Of a stretch of DNA of 64,000 nucleotides, positions 8,675 through 17,145 are shown piece by piece. The notes below the pieces were generated by a model. The model was not told the DNA's origin and ran no database searches. It worked only from the letters and a program-made list of their open reading frames with translations. The stretch is from CADEFQ01 sp050249415 (GTDB lineage: Bacteria; Pseudomonadota; Gammaproteobacteria; Steroidobacterales; Steroidobacteraceae), in the NCBI GenBank assembly GCA_050249415.1, contig JBFWQO010000007.1:124001-188000 (forward strand), read 5' to 3'. The stretch's first letter is position 1. Each line of letters opens with the position of its first letter. The translations under genes and the position numbers were made by a program.

Positions 8675-11647
8675 ATGCGACTCGCCCGCGTTTTCCCGGC
8701 ACTGTCTTTACTGGCGCTCGCCCTCTGGGGCGGCGTCGCGCAGGCACAGCAGACGCCGATCACGCGTTACACGCGCCTCACCGGCAACATCAATTTCGTC
8801 GCGACCGGCGGGTCGTTGCGTTCGCAGGACAACAACGGCAACGCCTGTGCGGTGGGCGCCTCGGACACCGCCGCTCTGACCGGCATCCCGGGCGGCGCGA
8901 CGATCGTCGCGGCGTATCTCTACTGGGGCGGATCGGGCGCGTCGATCGATGCGAATGTGACCCTGGACGGCAGTGGAGTCCCGGCGAGCCGCACGTTCAC
9001 CGCCACGTTCAACAATGCCGGCACCGACTATCCCTATTTCGGCGCCTTCGCGGATGTCACGAGCCGCGTGAGCGGCAACGGCAGCTTCACGTTCGGCGGG
9101 CTCACGGTGGCGACCGGCGCGCCGCACTGTGGCACCTCGGCCGTGGCGGCCGGCTGGTCGCTCGTCGTCGTCTACGGATCGCCGTCCGAGCGGCTGCGTG
9201 CGATCAACGTCTTCGACGGCCTGCAGCCGTTTCGTGGCAGCGCGCTGAACCTGTCCCCCGACGGCTTTCGCATACCGGCCGGCGCCATCGATGGGCGCAT
9301 CGCGGTCGTCGCGATGGAGGGCGATCCCGGCAATTCCGGTCCGCTCAACGGCTTTGCCGAAGCGCTGCGCTTCAACGGCACGGCGCTCGACGACGGCATC
9401 GACGTGCCCGGCAGCGACCCGCCGGTCCAGCCGTACGACGGCACGGTGAACCCGATCGGTGACGCGACGAGCTACGGCTTCGACGTCGACACGTTCGACG
9501 TATCGGGGCTGCTGTCGCCGGGCCAGACCTCGGCGACCACGCAGTTCTCCGCGGGCGGCGATCTCGTGCTGCTGCTCGCGCAGATCGTCAGCGCGACGAG
9601 CGAGCCGACGGTCGACCTGTCGATCACGAAGACGCACGCGGGAAATTTCGCGGTGGGCGCCAATGGCAGCTACACACTGCGCATCTCGAATGCCGCCGGG
9701 CAGCAGCGCGAGGACAACGTCGTCACGGTCACCGATACGTTGCCCGCGGGACTCACGTACGTCTCTGGCTCCGGCACCGGATGGGCCTGCTCCGCCGCGG
9801 GCCAGGACGTCACCTGCACGCATCCGCCGTTCCTCGACCCCGGGCAATCGCTGCCGGACCTGACGCTGGCCGTCGCGGTGGGGAGCGCGGCCGTTCCGGC
9901 CGTCACCAATACGGCGCAGGTGTCGAGCATCAGTGTCGAAGTCGATGCGGCGAACAACACCGCGAGCGACCCGACTCTCGTCGCCGGTTCGAGTCTCGCG
10001 ACCTCGACGAAGACCGTGACCGACCCGAACGGCGGCGAAGTCGATGCGGGCGACACGCTGCGCTACACGATCACGTTGCGCGAAACGGCGGGCCTTCCCG
10101 CGCCCGGCGTCAGCGTGATCGACCCGTTGCCCGCCAACACGACGGCGCTCAGCGTCGTCGGCGTACCGATCGGCGCCGTCGATACGTCGACGCCGACGCA
10201 GCTCGACGTGTCGGGCATCACGGTGCCGGCCAACGGCACGGCGACCCTCGTTATCGAGGTGACCGTGCCCGCCGGCACGTCGCCCGGCACCACGATCGAC
10301 AACACGGCCACGATCACGAACCCGACCGGGGCCGGCGCGGCGCCCGATGCACCGCAGTTGATCGTCTCGCCGTCGCAGATTCCGTCAGGCGGCACGAAGC
10401 CGCTGTACCTGCACACGACGCCCGCTTTCACACTGACGCGTGTGCCCGCGACAGGGGCGGAGCCACGTGCGAGTCTCGGCGCTGGCGAGAGCCAACTATG
10501 GGTGTCATCGCCGGCGTTGCAGCTGCCCGTGACGCTCGCCGGTGGCAACATCGCGGTGCCGCTCTGGCTGACGCGCGCGGGCGGGGCCAATCGGCAACTG
10601 ACCGTCACACTGGCCAACAGCGCCACGGGCGTCATCGGGTCCGCCACGCAGAGCGTCACTCCCCCGACCGGGGGCACACCCGCGCTCTCCACGTTCGTGC
10701 TCCCGGGCGTATCGGCGACCTATCCGGCCGGGTCGACCTTCTCGCTGACGATCACCCGCGGCCCGGGCGGCGGCCAGACTCGCGTGTACCCGTTCGGTGT
10801 GGGTTCCGCCTCGCGCGTTGAACTCGACAGCAACACCGTCATCAATGTCGATTCCGTCACGAGCATCAATGGCGCCTATCCGGGCGGTACACCGTCCGCG
10901 AATTTCCGGCGCGGTGACAGCGTCCATGTACGCGCGGTCGTCAGCGATCCGTTCGGCAGTGCCGACATTACCGGGGCGCGTGTGGATCTCGTCGACGCGA
11001 ATGGCGTCGTGCAGGTGGCGAACGCGGCGCTGACGCAGGTGGCCGATTCCGGCGCCGCGACGCGCACTTACGAGTACGCCTACACGCTGCCCGGCAACGC
11101 GGCGATCGGCGGCTGGGCGATGCGCGTGACCGCGACCGAAGGCACGGAAGGCACGGTCACCGATCTCGGCGTGGGCGGCTTCGCGGCGGTGCTGCCGCTG
11201 CCGACGCTCCTCGTATCGAAGCTGTCGCAGGTGATCGCGGATCCCGTCAACGGGGCCACGAATCCCAAGCGCATCCCGGGCGCCGAAGTGCGCTATACGA
11301 TCGGCGTGACCAACACCGGCCCCGGGATCGTGGACGCGAGCTCGCTCGTGATCACGGATCCGCTGCCGGTGGATGCCGCACTGTTCGTCGCTGCCGGCGG
11401 CGGCGGGCCGGTCGAGTTCATCGACGGCACGCCCGCGAGCGGCCTCGCGTTCAATCCCGCGGCGGATGTCACGTATTCCAGCCAGCCGGGCGGCGGCGCG
11501 CCGTACGACTACACGCCGGTGCCGGACGGGCAGGGCTACGACGGCGCGGTCACGGGTGTGCGCATCGCACCGACAGGCGCGATGGACGCGGCGGGTGGCG
11601 CCGGCCAGCCGTCCTTCTCGATCCGATTGCGGGTGCGCATAAGATAG
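8675..11647 (+). CDS. Large exported DUF11 repeat protein, 990 aa
   Basis: A surface or secreted repeat protein of unknown function. The ATG at 8675 follows GGAGGGCAGGA, and the signal peptide is VFPALSLLALALWGGVAQAQ. The open frame extends further upstream to 8426, but that part has no signal and no SD. Domains: residues about 22-310 form a beta-rich head (YLYWGGSG, GWSLVVVYGS, INVFDGLQPF) resembling DUF3344-like heads of DUF11 proteins. A DUF11 repeat spans about 312-433 (SITKTHAGNFAVGANGSYTL, VTDTLPAGLTYVSG) and a second about 442-560 (DAGDTLRYTITL, IDPLPANTT). Further Ig-like segments follow, and a C-terminal module at about 848-990 (IPGAEVRYTIGVTNTGP, ITDPLP) matches the minus-strand neighbours. 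There is no sortase motif or obvious C-terminal barrel. The next gene starts 3 nt after the stop. Confidence 0.85.
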   Translation: MRLARVFPALSLLALALWGGVAQAQQTPITRYTRLTGNINFVATGGSLRSQDNNGNACAVGASDTAALTGIPGGATIVAAYLYWGGSGASIDANVTLDGSGVPASRTFTATFNNAGTDYPYFGAFADVTSRVSGNGSFTFGGLTVATGAPHCGTSAVAAGWSLVVVYGSPSERLRAINVFDGLQPFRGSALNLSPDGFRIPAGAIDGRIAVVAMEGDPGNSGPLNGFAEALRFNGTALDDGIDVPGSDPPVQPYDGTVNPIGDATSYGFDVDTFDVSGLLSPGQTSATTQFSAGGDLVLLLAQIVSATSEPTVDLSITKTHAGNFAVGANGSYTLRISNAAGQQREDNVVTVTDTLPAGLTYVSGSGTGWACSAAGQDVTCTHPPFLDPGQSLPDLTLAVAVGSAAVPAVTNTAQVSSISVEVDAANNTASDPTLVAGSSLATSTKTVTDPNGGEVDAGDTLRYTITLRETAGLPAPGVSVIDPLPANTTALSVVGVPIGAVDTSTPTQLDVSGITVPANGTATLVIEVTVPAGTSPGTTIDNTATITNPTGAGAAPDAPQLIVSPSQIPSGGTKPLYLHTTPAFTLTRVPATGAEPRASLGAGESQLWVSSPALQLPVTLAGGNIAVPLWLTRAGGANRQLTVTLANSATGVIGSATQSVTPPTGGTPALSTFVLPGVSATYPAGSTFSLTITRGPGGGQTRVYPFGVGSASRVELDSNTVINVDSVTSINGAYPGGTPSANFRRGDSVHVRAVVSDPFGSADITGARVDLVDANGVVQVANAALTQVADSGAATRTYEYAYTLPGNAAIGGWAMRVTATEGTEGTVTDLGVGGFAAVLPLPTLLVSKLSQVIADPVNGATNPKRIPGAEVRYTIGVTNTGPGIVDASSLVITDPLPVDAALFVAAGGGGPVEFIDGTPASGLAFNPAADVTYSSQPGGGAPYDYTPVPDGQGYDGAVTGVRIAPTGAMDAAGGAGQPSFSIRLRVRIR

Positions 11648-11650
11648 GGC

Positions 11651-12688
11651 ATGGCCATCCTGCGCCACGCGCTGCGCCCGGCGCGTCCGACCGCGCTGCT
11701 GCTGATCGCGATACTGGCGGCGCTGCTGGCGCTCGCGCGCGCCGCGGGCGCGTTCGGCTGGCCGCTCGCGATCATCGTGCTGTCGTGGCTCTTCAAGTAC
11801 GCCTACGTGTTGCTCGACCTCGCGTCCGAAGGCATCGACGAGCCGCCGGTGCTGTCGGTCGAAATGGTCAATCCCGTCGAGCAGCGGCCGCTCATGCAGC
11901 TCGCCATTTGCGCCGCAGGGTTCGGGTTCGCATGGTGGGTCGGAGGCGCGGCGGGCTACGTCGTGGCGGGCCTCGTGCTGCTGGTCCTGCCCGCGACCGC
12001 CGCGGTGCTCGGCGTGACCGGCAGTGCGCTCGAAGCGCTGAACCCGGTGACGCTCGTGCGCGTGATCCGGGGGCTCGGTCCGTACTATGCGCTGCTCGTC
12101 GTCGCGACCCTTGCGTTCGGTGGCGCGATCCACGGGCTCGCCTCGCTGCCGCTGTGGGATGTCGTGCGCACGGCGGCGGCCCTGTGGCTCCTGCTGTCGC
12201 TGTTCAGCGTGATCGGCGGCGCGATCTACGAGCGCCGCGCCGCGCTCGGCCACGAGCCGCAGGTGAGCCCCGAGCGCACGGCCGATCGCGAGGAGCACGC
12301 ACGGACGATGCGCCGGGATCGCATGCTCGACGAGGCCTTCGTGCCGGCGCGTGTCCACGAGAGTGCGCGTGTCGCCCAGCCGATACGCGAGTGGCTCGCG
12401 ACCGAACACGGTGCGGCGCTCGCGACGGACGCGCAGGCCATCCTCGCGCGCTCCGTGGCGTGGAACGACCCGCGCGCCTGCGCGGCGGTGGCGCAGGTGG
12501 TGATCGCGCGGCTCGTCGCCGAGCGACAACTGACACTCGCACTCACGCTGTTCGACACGGCCCGGGCCGCGGCGCCGGGCCTCACCGTCGCGGGCGATGC
12601 GGACCTGCGCACACTCATTGCGCATGCACGCGCGAGCGGCCGGCGGCGCTACGCCGAGCAGCTCGAGGCGCAAACGGGGGGCCGATGA
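11651..12688 (+). CDS. Uncharacterised polytopic inner-membrane protein, 345 aa
   Basis: Function not recognised. The ATG lies 3 nt after the stop of the DUF11 gene, so the two are very likely co-transcribed. Seen: about six membrane segments in the first 195 residues (ALLLIAILAALLALA, LAIIVLSWLFKYAYVLL, LMQLAICAAGFGFAWWV, VVAGLVLLVLPATAAVLG, YYALLVVATLAFGGAI, AAALWLLLSLFSVIGGA). A soluble, Arg/Ala-rich helical C-terminus of about 140 residues follows. Its repeated small helical hairpins might be TPR-like, but I cannot assign a family. It overlaps the next gene by ATGA. Confidence 0.75.
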   Translation: MAILRHALRPARPTALLLIAILAALLALARAAGAFGWPLAIIVLSWLFKYAYVLLDLASEGIDEPPVLSVEMVNPVEQRPLMQLAICAAGFGFAWWVGGAAGYVVAGLVLLVLPATAAVLGVTGSALEALNPVTLVRVIRGLGPYYALLVVATLAFGGAIHGLASLPLWDVVRTAAALWLLLSLFSVIGGAIYERRAALGHEPQVSPERTADREEHARTMRRDRMLDEAFVPARVHESARVAQPIREWLATEHGAALATDAQAILARSVAWNDPRACAAVAQVVIARLVAERQLTLALTLFDTARAAAPGLTVAGDADLRTLIAHARASGRRRYAEQLEAQTGGR

Positions 12689-13173
12689 GTCGCGCCTTCG
12701 TCAGGGAAGGCGACGGCGCGGTCGCACTGCCGGAGCGCGCCTTGAGTCCGCACCCGAATCTCGTCACCGCGGACGGGCTCGCGCAGATCGAAGCGCAGGT
12801 GCATGCGCTCGAGGCGGCGCGCAGCGCGGCACGGGCGGCGCAGATTGCCGGCACAGGGTTTGCCGATGCGGCGACACTGGCCACGATCGAACGGGACCTT
12901 CGCTACTGGGCGGCCCGCAAGGCGAGCGCGCGGCTGATCACGCCCGCCGCGACGCCCGATGCCGTGCGCTTCGGCGTCGAGGTGACATTGCGCGCCCTCG
13001 GGGGACGGGCGGATGCGACGCGCGTGCTGCGCATCGTCGGCGAGGACGAGGCCGACCCCGCGCGCGGGCTCGTGAGCTGGGTGTCCCCGGCTGCGCAGAA
13101 GCTGATCGGCGCGCGGATCGGTGACGAGGTCGAGTTTGCCGGGGTGCGCTACGAGATCGACGCGCTGCGCTAG
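12685..13173 (+). CDS. GreA/GreB-family protein with altered coiled-coil tip
   Basis: 162 residues, start ATG overlapping the previous stop. The C-terminal half matches the FKBP-like domain of GreA/GreB: VRFGVEVTLRALGG, RIVGEDEADPARGLVSWVSP, LIGARIGDEVEFAG. The N-terminal half is a short helical hairpin (LVTADGLAQIEAQVHALEAA and DLRYWAARKASARL). The acidic D-x-x-E-N loop that GreA and GreB insert into the RNA polymerase channel is replaced by GTGFADAATLAT. From family knowledge, loss of these acids removes transcript-cleavage stimulation, so it may bind polymerase secondary-channel sites without anti-arrest activity, or act elsewhere. It ends 4 nt inside the convergent DUF2891 gene. The link to the DUF11 operon is positional only. 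Confidence 0.75.
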   Translation: MSRAFVREGDGAVALPERALSPHPNLVTADGLAQIEAQVHALEAARSAARAAQIAGTGFADAATLATIERDLRYWAARKASARLITPAATPDAVRFGVEVTLRALGGRADATRVLRIVGEDEADPARGLVSWVSPAAQKLIGARIGDEVEFAGVRYEIDALR

Positions 13174-14261
13174 TTCACGGCACCGGCGGTGAGCAGGTAG
13201 ACGGCGAACGTGCCGAGCCAGTGACCGCCTTCATAGTGCTCGCCGGTGACGGCCGGCAGCGCCGCAGCGGCATGAGCCGCAGCGGTACGCTCGAGCGCCG
13301 CGCGGCGCGCATCGCGCGCCGGCAGCCCGCCCGCGATGCCGCGCAACATCCACGCGCGGCTGAGATTGAGCCCGTCGATGTGCGCGAGCTTCGGGTCGGT
13401 GCGATCGGTCACGATGCCGGGCGCCAGCCAGTCGCGCGCGCCGGAGGGCGCACGGCGCGGAACCTGCGGCAGGAAGGCGGTGAGCCACGACGCAAATTCG
13501 GGCGGCGCGAGCACGCGCCGCATGAAATCCGCCTCGGCGAGGCAGGGCGAGAGGAAGTCCTCGCCCGAGGGCTCGAAGGCGAGCGGACACCGCCGGTCCT
13601 GCCGGTAGAACCGGGCGGCCTTCCCTGTCAGCAGCGCGAGCATCGCGCGATCGCCCGGCGCCTGTGCCCAGTCCCAGGTGAGGCCGAACGAGAACGCGGT
13701 CTGGTTGTGCTCGCCGGTGCGGATCGGATAGGCGAGCTGCGGCAGCCAGGCGGACAGCCGCTCCGCGGCAGCCGTCTCGAGTGGCGCCAGCGCGGCGGAC
13801 CAGGCGCGGGCGTCCGGGTCGTCCCAGCCGCGCAGTTCCGCGGCGAGCGCGAGCAGCCAGGCGAGCCCGTAGGGCCGCTCGAACGAGGCGCGCCCCGGAC
13901 CGTCGAGGTAGGCGACCTCGGCCGCGATGCCCGAGGGGGTGAGACTGCGCGCGAGCGCCGCGCGCGCCGGGGCCGCGAAGGGGGCAGCGGGATACAGGCG
14001 CGCGAGGCGCGCGAGCAGCCAATGGGCGTGCACGTCGGAGTGCCAGTCGAAGCAGCCGTAAAACACAGGCGTGAGCGCGCGCGGCGGGCGCGCGTCCGCA
14101 TCGCCCGCGAGCACGTGCGCGATCTTGTTCGGATACTCGCGCTGCACGCAGTCGAGCGCGAGCTGCGCGAAGCGCGCCGCGGCGTCGGCGGGCAACGGCG
14201 AGGGAGCAGCGAGGATCGGGCTGGCGGCAACCAGGGCGAGGAGCGCGGCGATGCGTTGCAT
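13170..14261 (-). CDS. Exported DUF2891-family protein, 363 aa
   Basis: Belongs to DUF2891, a family of unknown biochemical function. Start ATG 14261 gives a clean signal peptide (MQRIAALLALVAASPILAAPS); the longer open frame upstream is low-complexity. Seen: the family-like blocks YPNKIAHVL, FYGCFDWHSDVHAHWLLARL, AFERPYGLAWLLALAAEL, and near the C-terminus HIDGLNLSRAWMLRGIA and HYEGGHWLGTFAVYLL. The helical repeats and conserved Trp, Asp and His residues recall alpha/alpha-barrel sugar-active proteins, but no reaction can be named. Predicted periplasmic or exported. Convergent with the GreA-like gene, with a 4-nt overlap of stops. Confidence 0.85.
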   Translation of the reverse strand: MQRIAALLALVAASPILAAPSPLPADAAARFAQLALDCVQREYPNKIAHVLAGDADARPPRALTPVFYGCFDWHSDVHAHWLLARLARLYPAAPFAAPARAALARSLTPSGIAAEVAYLDGPGRASFERPYGLAWLLALAAELRGWDDPDARAWSAALAPLETAAAERLSAWLPQLAYPIRTGEHNQTAFSFGLTWDWAQAPGDRAMLALLTGKAARFYRQDRRCPLAFEPSGEDFLSPCLAEADFMRRVLAPPEFASWLTAFLPQVPRRAPSGARDWLAPGIVTDRTDPKLAHIDGLNLSRAWMLRGIAGGLPARDARRAALERTAAAHAAAALPAVTGEHYEGGHWLGTFAVYLLTAGAVN

Positions 14262-14303
14262 AATGGACGAGAGTGTAGGCCAGGCGCCGAAGGAGCAGGA
14301 GTC

Positions 14304-14918
14304 GTGCAGGTGGCAGATGCTGACGCGGTCCATGGGTACTGGTTCGGGGACGCCGCGGCGGATCCCGCCGCCGCCGCCGCGCAACGCGCACTCTGGTTTG
14401 GCGGGGGAGCGGAGATCGATGCAGCGATCACGGCCCGCTTCGGCGCGACGATCGCAGCCGCGGCGCAGGGCGGGCTCGAATCATGGAAGTCCTCGCCGCG
14501 CGGCACCCTCGCGTACATCCTCGTGTGCGACCAGTTTCCGCGCAACGTGTGGCGCGGCACGGCCCGCGCCTTCTCGCTCGATGCGCGCGCACTCACGGCC
14601 GCACGACACGCGATGGCATCGGGGCAGTACGCCTCGCTGGCGCCGCTGGAGCGGGTTTTCGTACTGCTGCCGTTCGAGCACAGTGAATCGCTCGACGACC
14701 AGCGCGTCTGCGTCGCGCACTTCGAGATGCTCGCGCGCGACGCCACGGGTCCCTGGCGGCCGCAATTCGACGGTTTCCTCGACTATGCGCGGCAGCATCT
14801 CGCGTTGATCGAGCGCTTCGGCCGCTTCCCGCACAGGAATCGCCTGCTCGGCCGCGTGTCGACCGCCGCGGAAGGGGCGTTTCTCGAGGGCGGCGGCGCC
14901 GTGTTCGGCCAGGGCTGA
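14304..14918 (+). CDS. DUF924 family protein, 204 aa
   Basis: Unknown-function family with TPR-like helices. The family signatures are clear: YWFG near the N-terminus, LAYILVCDQFPRNVWRGTA, FSLDARAL, VFVLLPFEHSESLDDQ and the C-terminal RFPHRNRLLGRVST. There is no ATG. I take the GTG at 14304, 8 nt after AGGAG; GTG 14310 is the alternative. The last 136 nt (14783-14918) lie on the opposite strand of the nhaA 3-prime end, yet the conserved RFPHRN block falls inside that overlap, so this frame is the genuine one there. Confidence 0.88.
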   Translation: MQVADADAVHGYWFGDAAADPAAAAAQRALWFGGGAEIDAAITARFGATIAAAAQGGLESWKSSPRGTLAYILVCDQFPRNVWRGTARAFSLDARALTAARHAMASGQYASLAPLERVFVLLPFEHSESLDDQRVCVAHFEMLARDATGPWRPQFDGFLDYARQHLALIERFGRFPHRNRLLGRVSTAAEGAFLEGGGAVFGQG

Positions 14919-16747
14919 GTCTCTTTCGCAGCCGCGCCCCGACCTGCGTACCAGAGCAGGGCGACTCCCGCGATGGCGGATCCGATGGACGCGGAAAACA
15001 CGGCGATCTTGGCCGCCGCGAAATCGGTGGCGCCCGGAAAGGCCTGGCCCGCGATGAACAGCGACATCGTGAAGCCGATGCCGGCGAGCCCGCCCGCGCC
15101 CGCGAGCTGTGTCCAGCTGTACTCCCGCGGCTTGACGGCGAGTCCGCTCGCGACCGCGAGCCGGCATGCGAGCACGAGCCCGAGCGGCTTGCCGACGAGA
15201 AGGCCGACGGCGATCGCGGCGATCAGCGGGCCGTGCCCGGAAACGACCTCCGCACCGAGCACCACGCCGGCGTTCGCGAGCGCAAAGACCGGCAGCACGA
15301 GATAGCTCGACCAGGGTTCCACGTGGCGCAGCAGCCGGTCGGCCGGCGATTCCAGCCGGTCGTGGATCGCATCGAGCGAACGCAGCGCGATCGGCGAGGG
15401 GCCGTTGCGCAGCGCTTCGCCGCTGTGACGCGCCTCGGTGGCCATGATGCTGTCGGCTTGCAGGGAGAGCGCGCGCAGGTTCGCCGGCGGACGCGTCGGC
15501 ATGAACAGCGCGAGGATGACGCCCGCGAGAGTCGCGTGCAGCCCGCCATGGAGCACGCAGGCCCACAGCGCGATGCCGACGAGTGCGTACGGCAGGACCC
15601 GGTAGATGCCCCAGCGGTTCAGCAGCGCGAGAAGCGCCGTGAGGGCGGCCGCGGCCAGCAGCGAGCCGATGTGCAGTTCCGTCGAGTAGAACGCCGCGAC
15701 CACGCCGATCGCGCCGAGGTCATCGACGATGGCGGCGGCGGTGAGGAAGATGCGCAGCTCGATCGGCACGCGCGCACCGAGCATCACGATCAGCGCCACG
15801 GCGAACGCCGTGTCGGTCGCCATCGGCACGCCCCAGCCGTGCGCCCAGGGCCCGGACGGCACGACGAGTGCGTAGAGCGACGCGGGCACCACCATGCCGC
15901 CGATCGCCGCCGCGACCGGCAGCGCGGCGGCGCGCCGGCCGGCGAGGTGACCCACCGTGAACTCGCGCTTGATCTCGAGCCCGACGACGAGGAAGAACAC
16001 GACGAGCAGCGCGTCGTTGACCCACGTACGCAGCGGCATGCCGAAGTCGGCCGCGCCGAAACGCAACGCGAAGGGTGTGTCCCAGAAGGCGGCAAACGCC
16101 GGGCCGGCGTCGGTGTTGGTCCACACGATCGCGATCACGGTCGCGAGCAGCAGCAGCGCGCCGGTCGATGGGGCCCAGCTCACGAAGTCGAGCGCGGCGG
16201 CGCGCACCCGGTGCCCGAGCGTCCCGAGCATGGCATCGAGGAACGAACTCTCGTCCCACGGCCCGTCGTAGCGACGCCCGTTGATATAGAAAGTGGGTGT
16301 ATAGAGCACGCCGCTGGCACGCGCGCTCTCGACATCGCTGTCGACCCGCCGTCGCGCCCGTTCGGCATCGTGCGCCGTTGCGTCGGGCGGCAGGCGGTCG
16401 GCGCCGATTTCCTCCGCGACGGCCGCCAGGTCGCCCTCGGTCAACACATCCGAGCGCGACATCAGGAGCGTGTGCGCCCGCCAGAACTCCTCGGGCGAGT
16501 GGGCACGCTCCGCGAGTTCGGCGGCGCGGCGCGCGAGATCGTTGTCGGTCAACGGCCGCTGGCGGAACACGTACCGCAACCGTTCGCCGAGTACGCGGCG
16601 CACCTCGGCGATCCGCTCGTTGGCCGCGCGACAATGCGGGCAGGCGTAGCTGCCGAACTCCAGCAGCGTGATGTCGGCTCCGTCAGGTCCGAGCGTGTGA
16701 TCGGCACGGTCCACCGGACGATCGAGCCGATTGCCTGGAACGGCCAT
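14783..16747 (-). CDS. nhaA: NhaA-type Na+/H+ antiporter with N-terminal DsbA-like domain
   Basis: Inner-membrane Na+/H+ antiporter fused to a thioredoxin-fold domain; 654 residues, where plain NhaA is about 390. Residues 1-185 are DsbA-like: active-site C36-P-H-C39 (GSYACPHCRAANERI), a helical insert and the cis-Pro loop VLYTPTFYING. From about 190 NhaA begins, with VFFLVVGLEIKREFTVG, WGVPMATDTAFAVALIVMLG, the transport Asp pair in AAAIVDDLGAIGVV, and GIGFTMSLFIAGQAF. There is no signal peptide before the DsbA part, so its side of the membrane is uncertain. The last 45 or so residues are a low-complexity tail translated from the antisense of the DUF924 gene. The start ATG 16747 is 17 bp from the divergent VOC gene. 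Confidence 0.92.
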   Translation of the reverse strand: MAVPGNRLDRPVDRADHTLGPDGADITLLEFGSYACPHCRAANERIAEVRRVLGERLRYVFRQRPLTDNDLARRAAELAERAHSPEEFWRAHTLLMSRSDVLTEGDLAAVAEEIGADRLPPDATAHDAERARRRVDSDVESARASGVLYTPTFYINGRRYDGPWDESSFLDAMLGTLGHRVRAAALDFVSWAPSTGALLLLATVIAIVWTNTDAGPAFAAFWDTPFALRFGAADFGMPLRTWVNDALLVVFFLVVGLEIKREFTVGHLAGRRAAALPVAAAIGGMVVPASLYALVVPSGPWAHGWGVPMATDTAFAVALIVMLGARVPIELRIFLTAAAIVDDLGAIGVVAAFYSTELHIGSLLAAAALTALLALLNRWGIYRVLPYALVGIALWACVLHGGLHATLAGVILALFMPTRPPANLRALSLQADSIMATEARHSGEALRNGPSPIALRSLDAIHDRLESPADRLLRHVEPWSSYLVLPVFALANAGVVLGAEVVSGHGPLIAAIAVGLLVGKPLGLVLACRLAVASGLAVKPREYSWTQLAGAGGLAGIGFTMSLFIAGQAFPGATDFAAAKIAVFSASIGSAIAGVALLWYAGRGAAAKETQPWPNTAPPPSRNAPSAAVDTRPSRRFLCGKRPKRSINARCCRA

Positions 16748-16764
16748 GGCGGTAGACTACGCCG

Positions 16765-17145
16765 ATGCACAGGAGCGCACTCGCGGGGTTCATCATCGAT
16801 TGCCGGGTCGACAGCCTGCACGCCGCGGCGGATTTCTGGGGCGCGGCGCTCGGCCGCTCGCAGCGCCCGTCGCAGGCGGAAGAGGACGCCGGCTACATCC
16901 CGCTCGAGACGAAGGGCGACGGCCTGCACATCGAGGTGCAGCGCGTCGCGCACGAAAGCCGCCTGCACCTCGACATCGTGGCCGACGACGTCGAGGCCGA
17001 GGTGCAGCGCCTCGAGAACCTCGGCGCGCGGCGTGTGCAGCGGGTGCGCGACTGGTGGGTCCTCGAGGCCCCGACCGGACAGCGTTTCTGCGTCGTGCCG
17101 CTGCGAAACGGGCAGTTCCGGCACCCCCCCAATGTCTGGCCCTGA
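16765..17145 (+). CDS. VOC (glyoxalase/bleomycin-resistance fold) family protein, 126 aa
   Basis: A small cytoplasmic protein of the vicinal-oxygen-chelate superfamily. Seen: the paired beta-alpha-beta-beta-beta modules with FIIDCRVDSLHAAADFWGAALG, then LHLDIVADDVEAEVQRLENLGA and VLEAPTGQRFCVVPL. This matches the widespread glyoxalase-like proteins with one full domain. Substrate and metal dependence cannot be read from the sequence. ATG 16765 is the only sensible start and is divergent from nhaA. Confidence 0.87.
   Translation: MHRSALAGFIIDCRVDSLHAAADFWGAALGRSQRPSQAEEDAGYIPLETKGDGLHIEVQRVAHESRLHLDIVADDVEAEVQRLENLGARRVQRVRDWWVLEAPTGQRFCVVPLRNGQFRHPPNVWP

Noticed and set aside
10505..12673. 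722-codon minus-strand frame across the 990-aa and membrane-protein genes
   Set aside because: Spans two real genes and their junction on the opposite strand; composition is typical of antisense reading.
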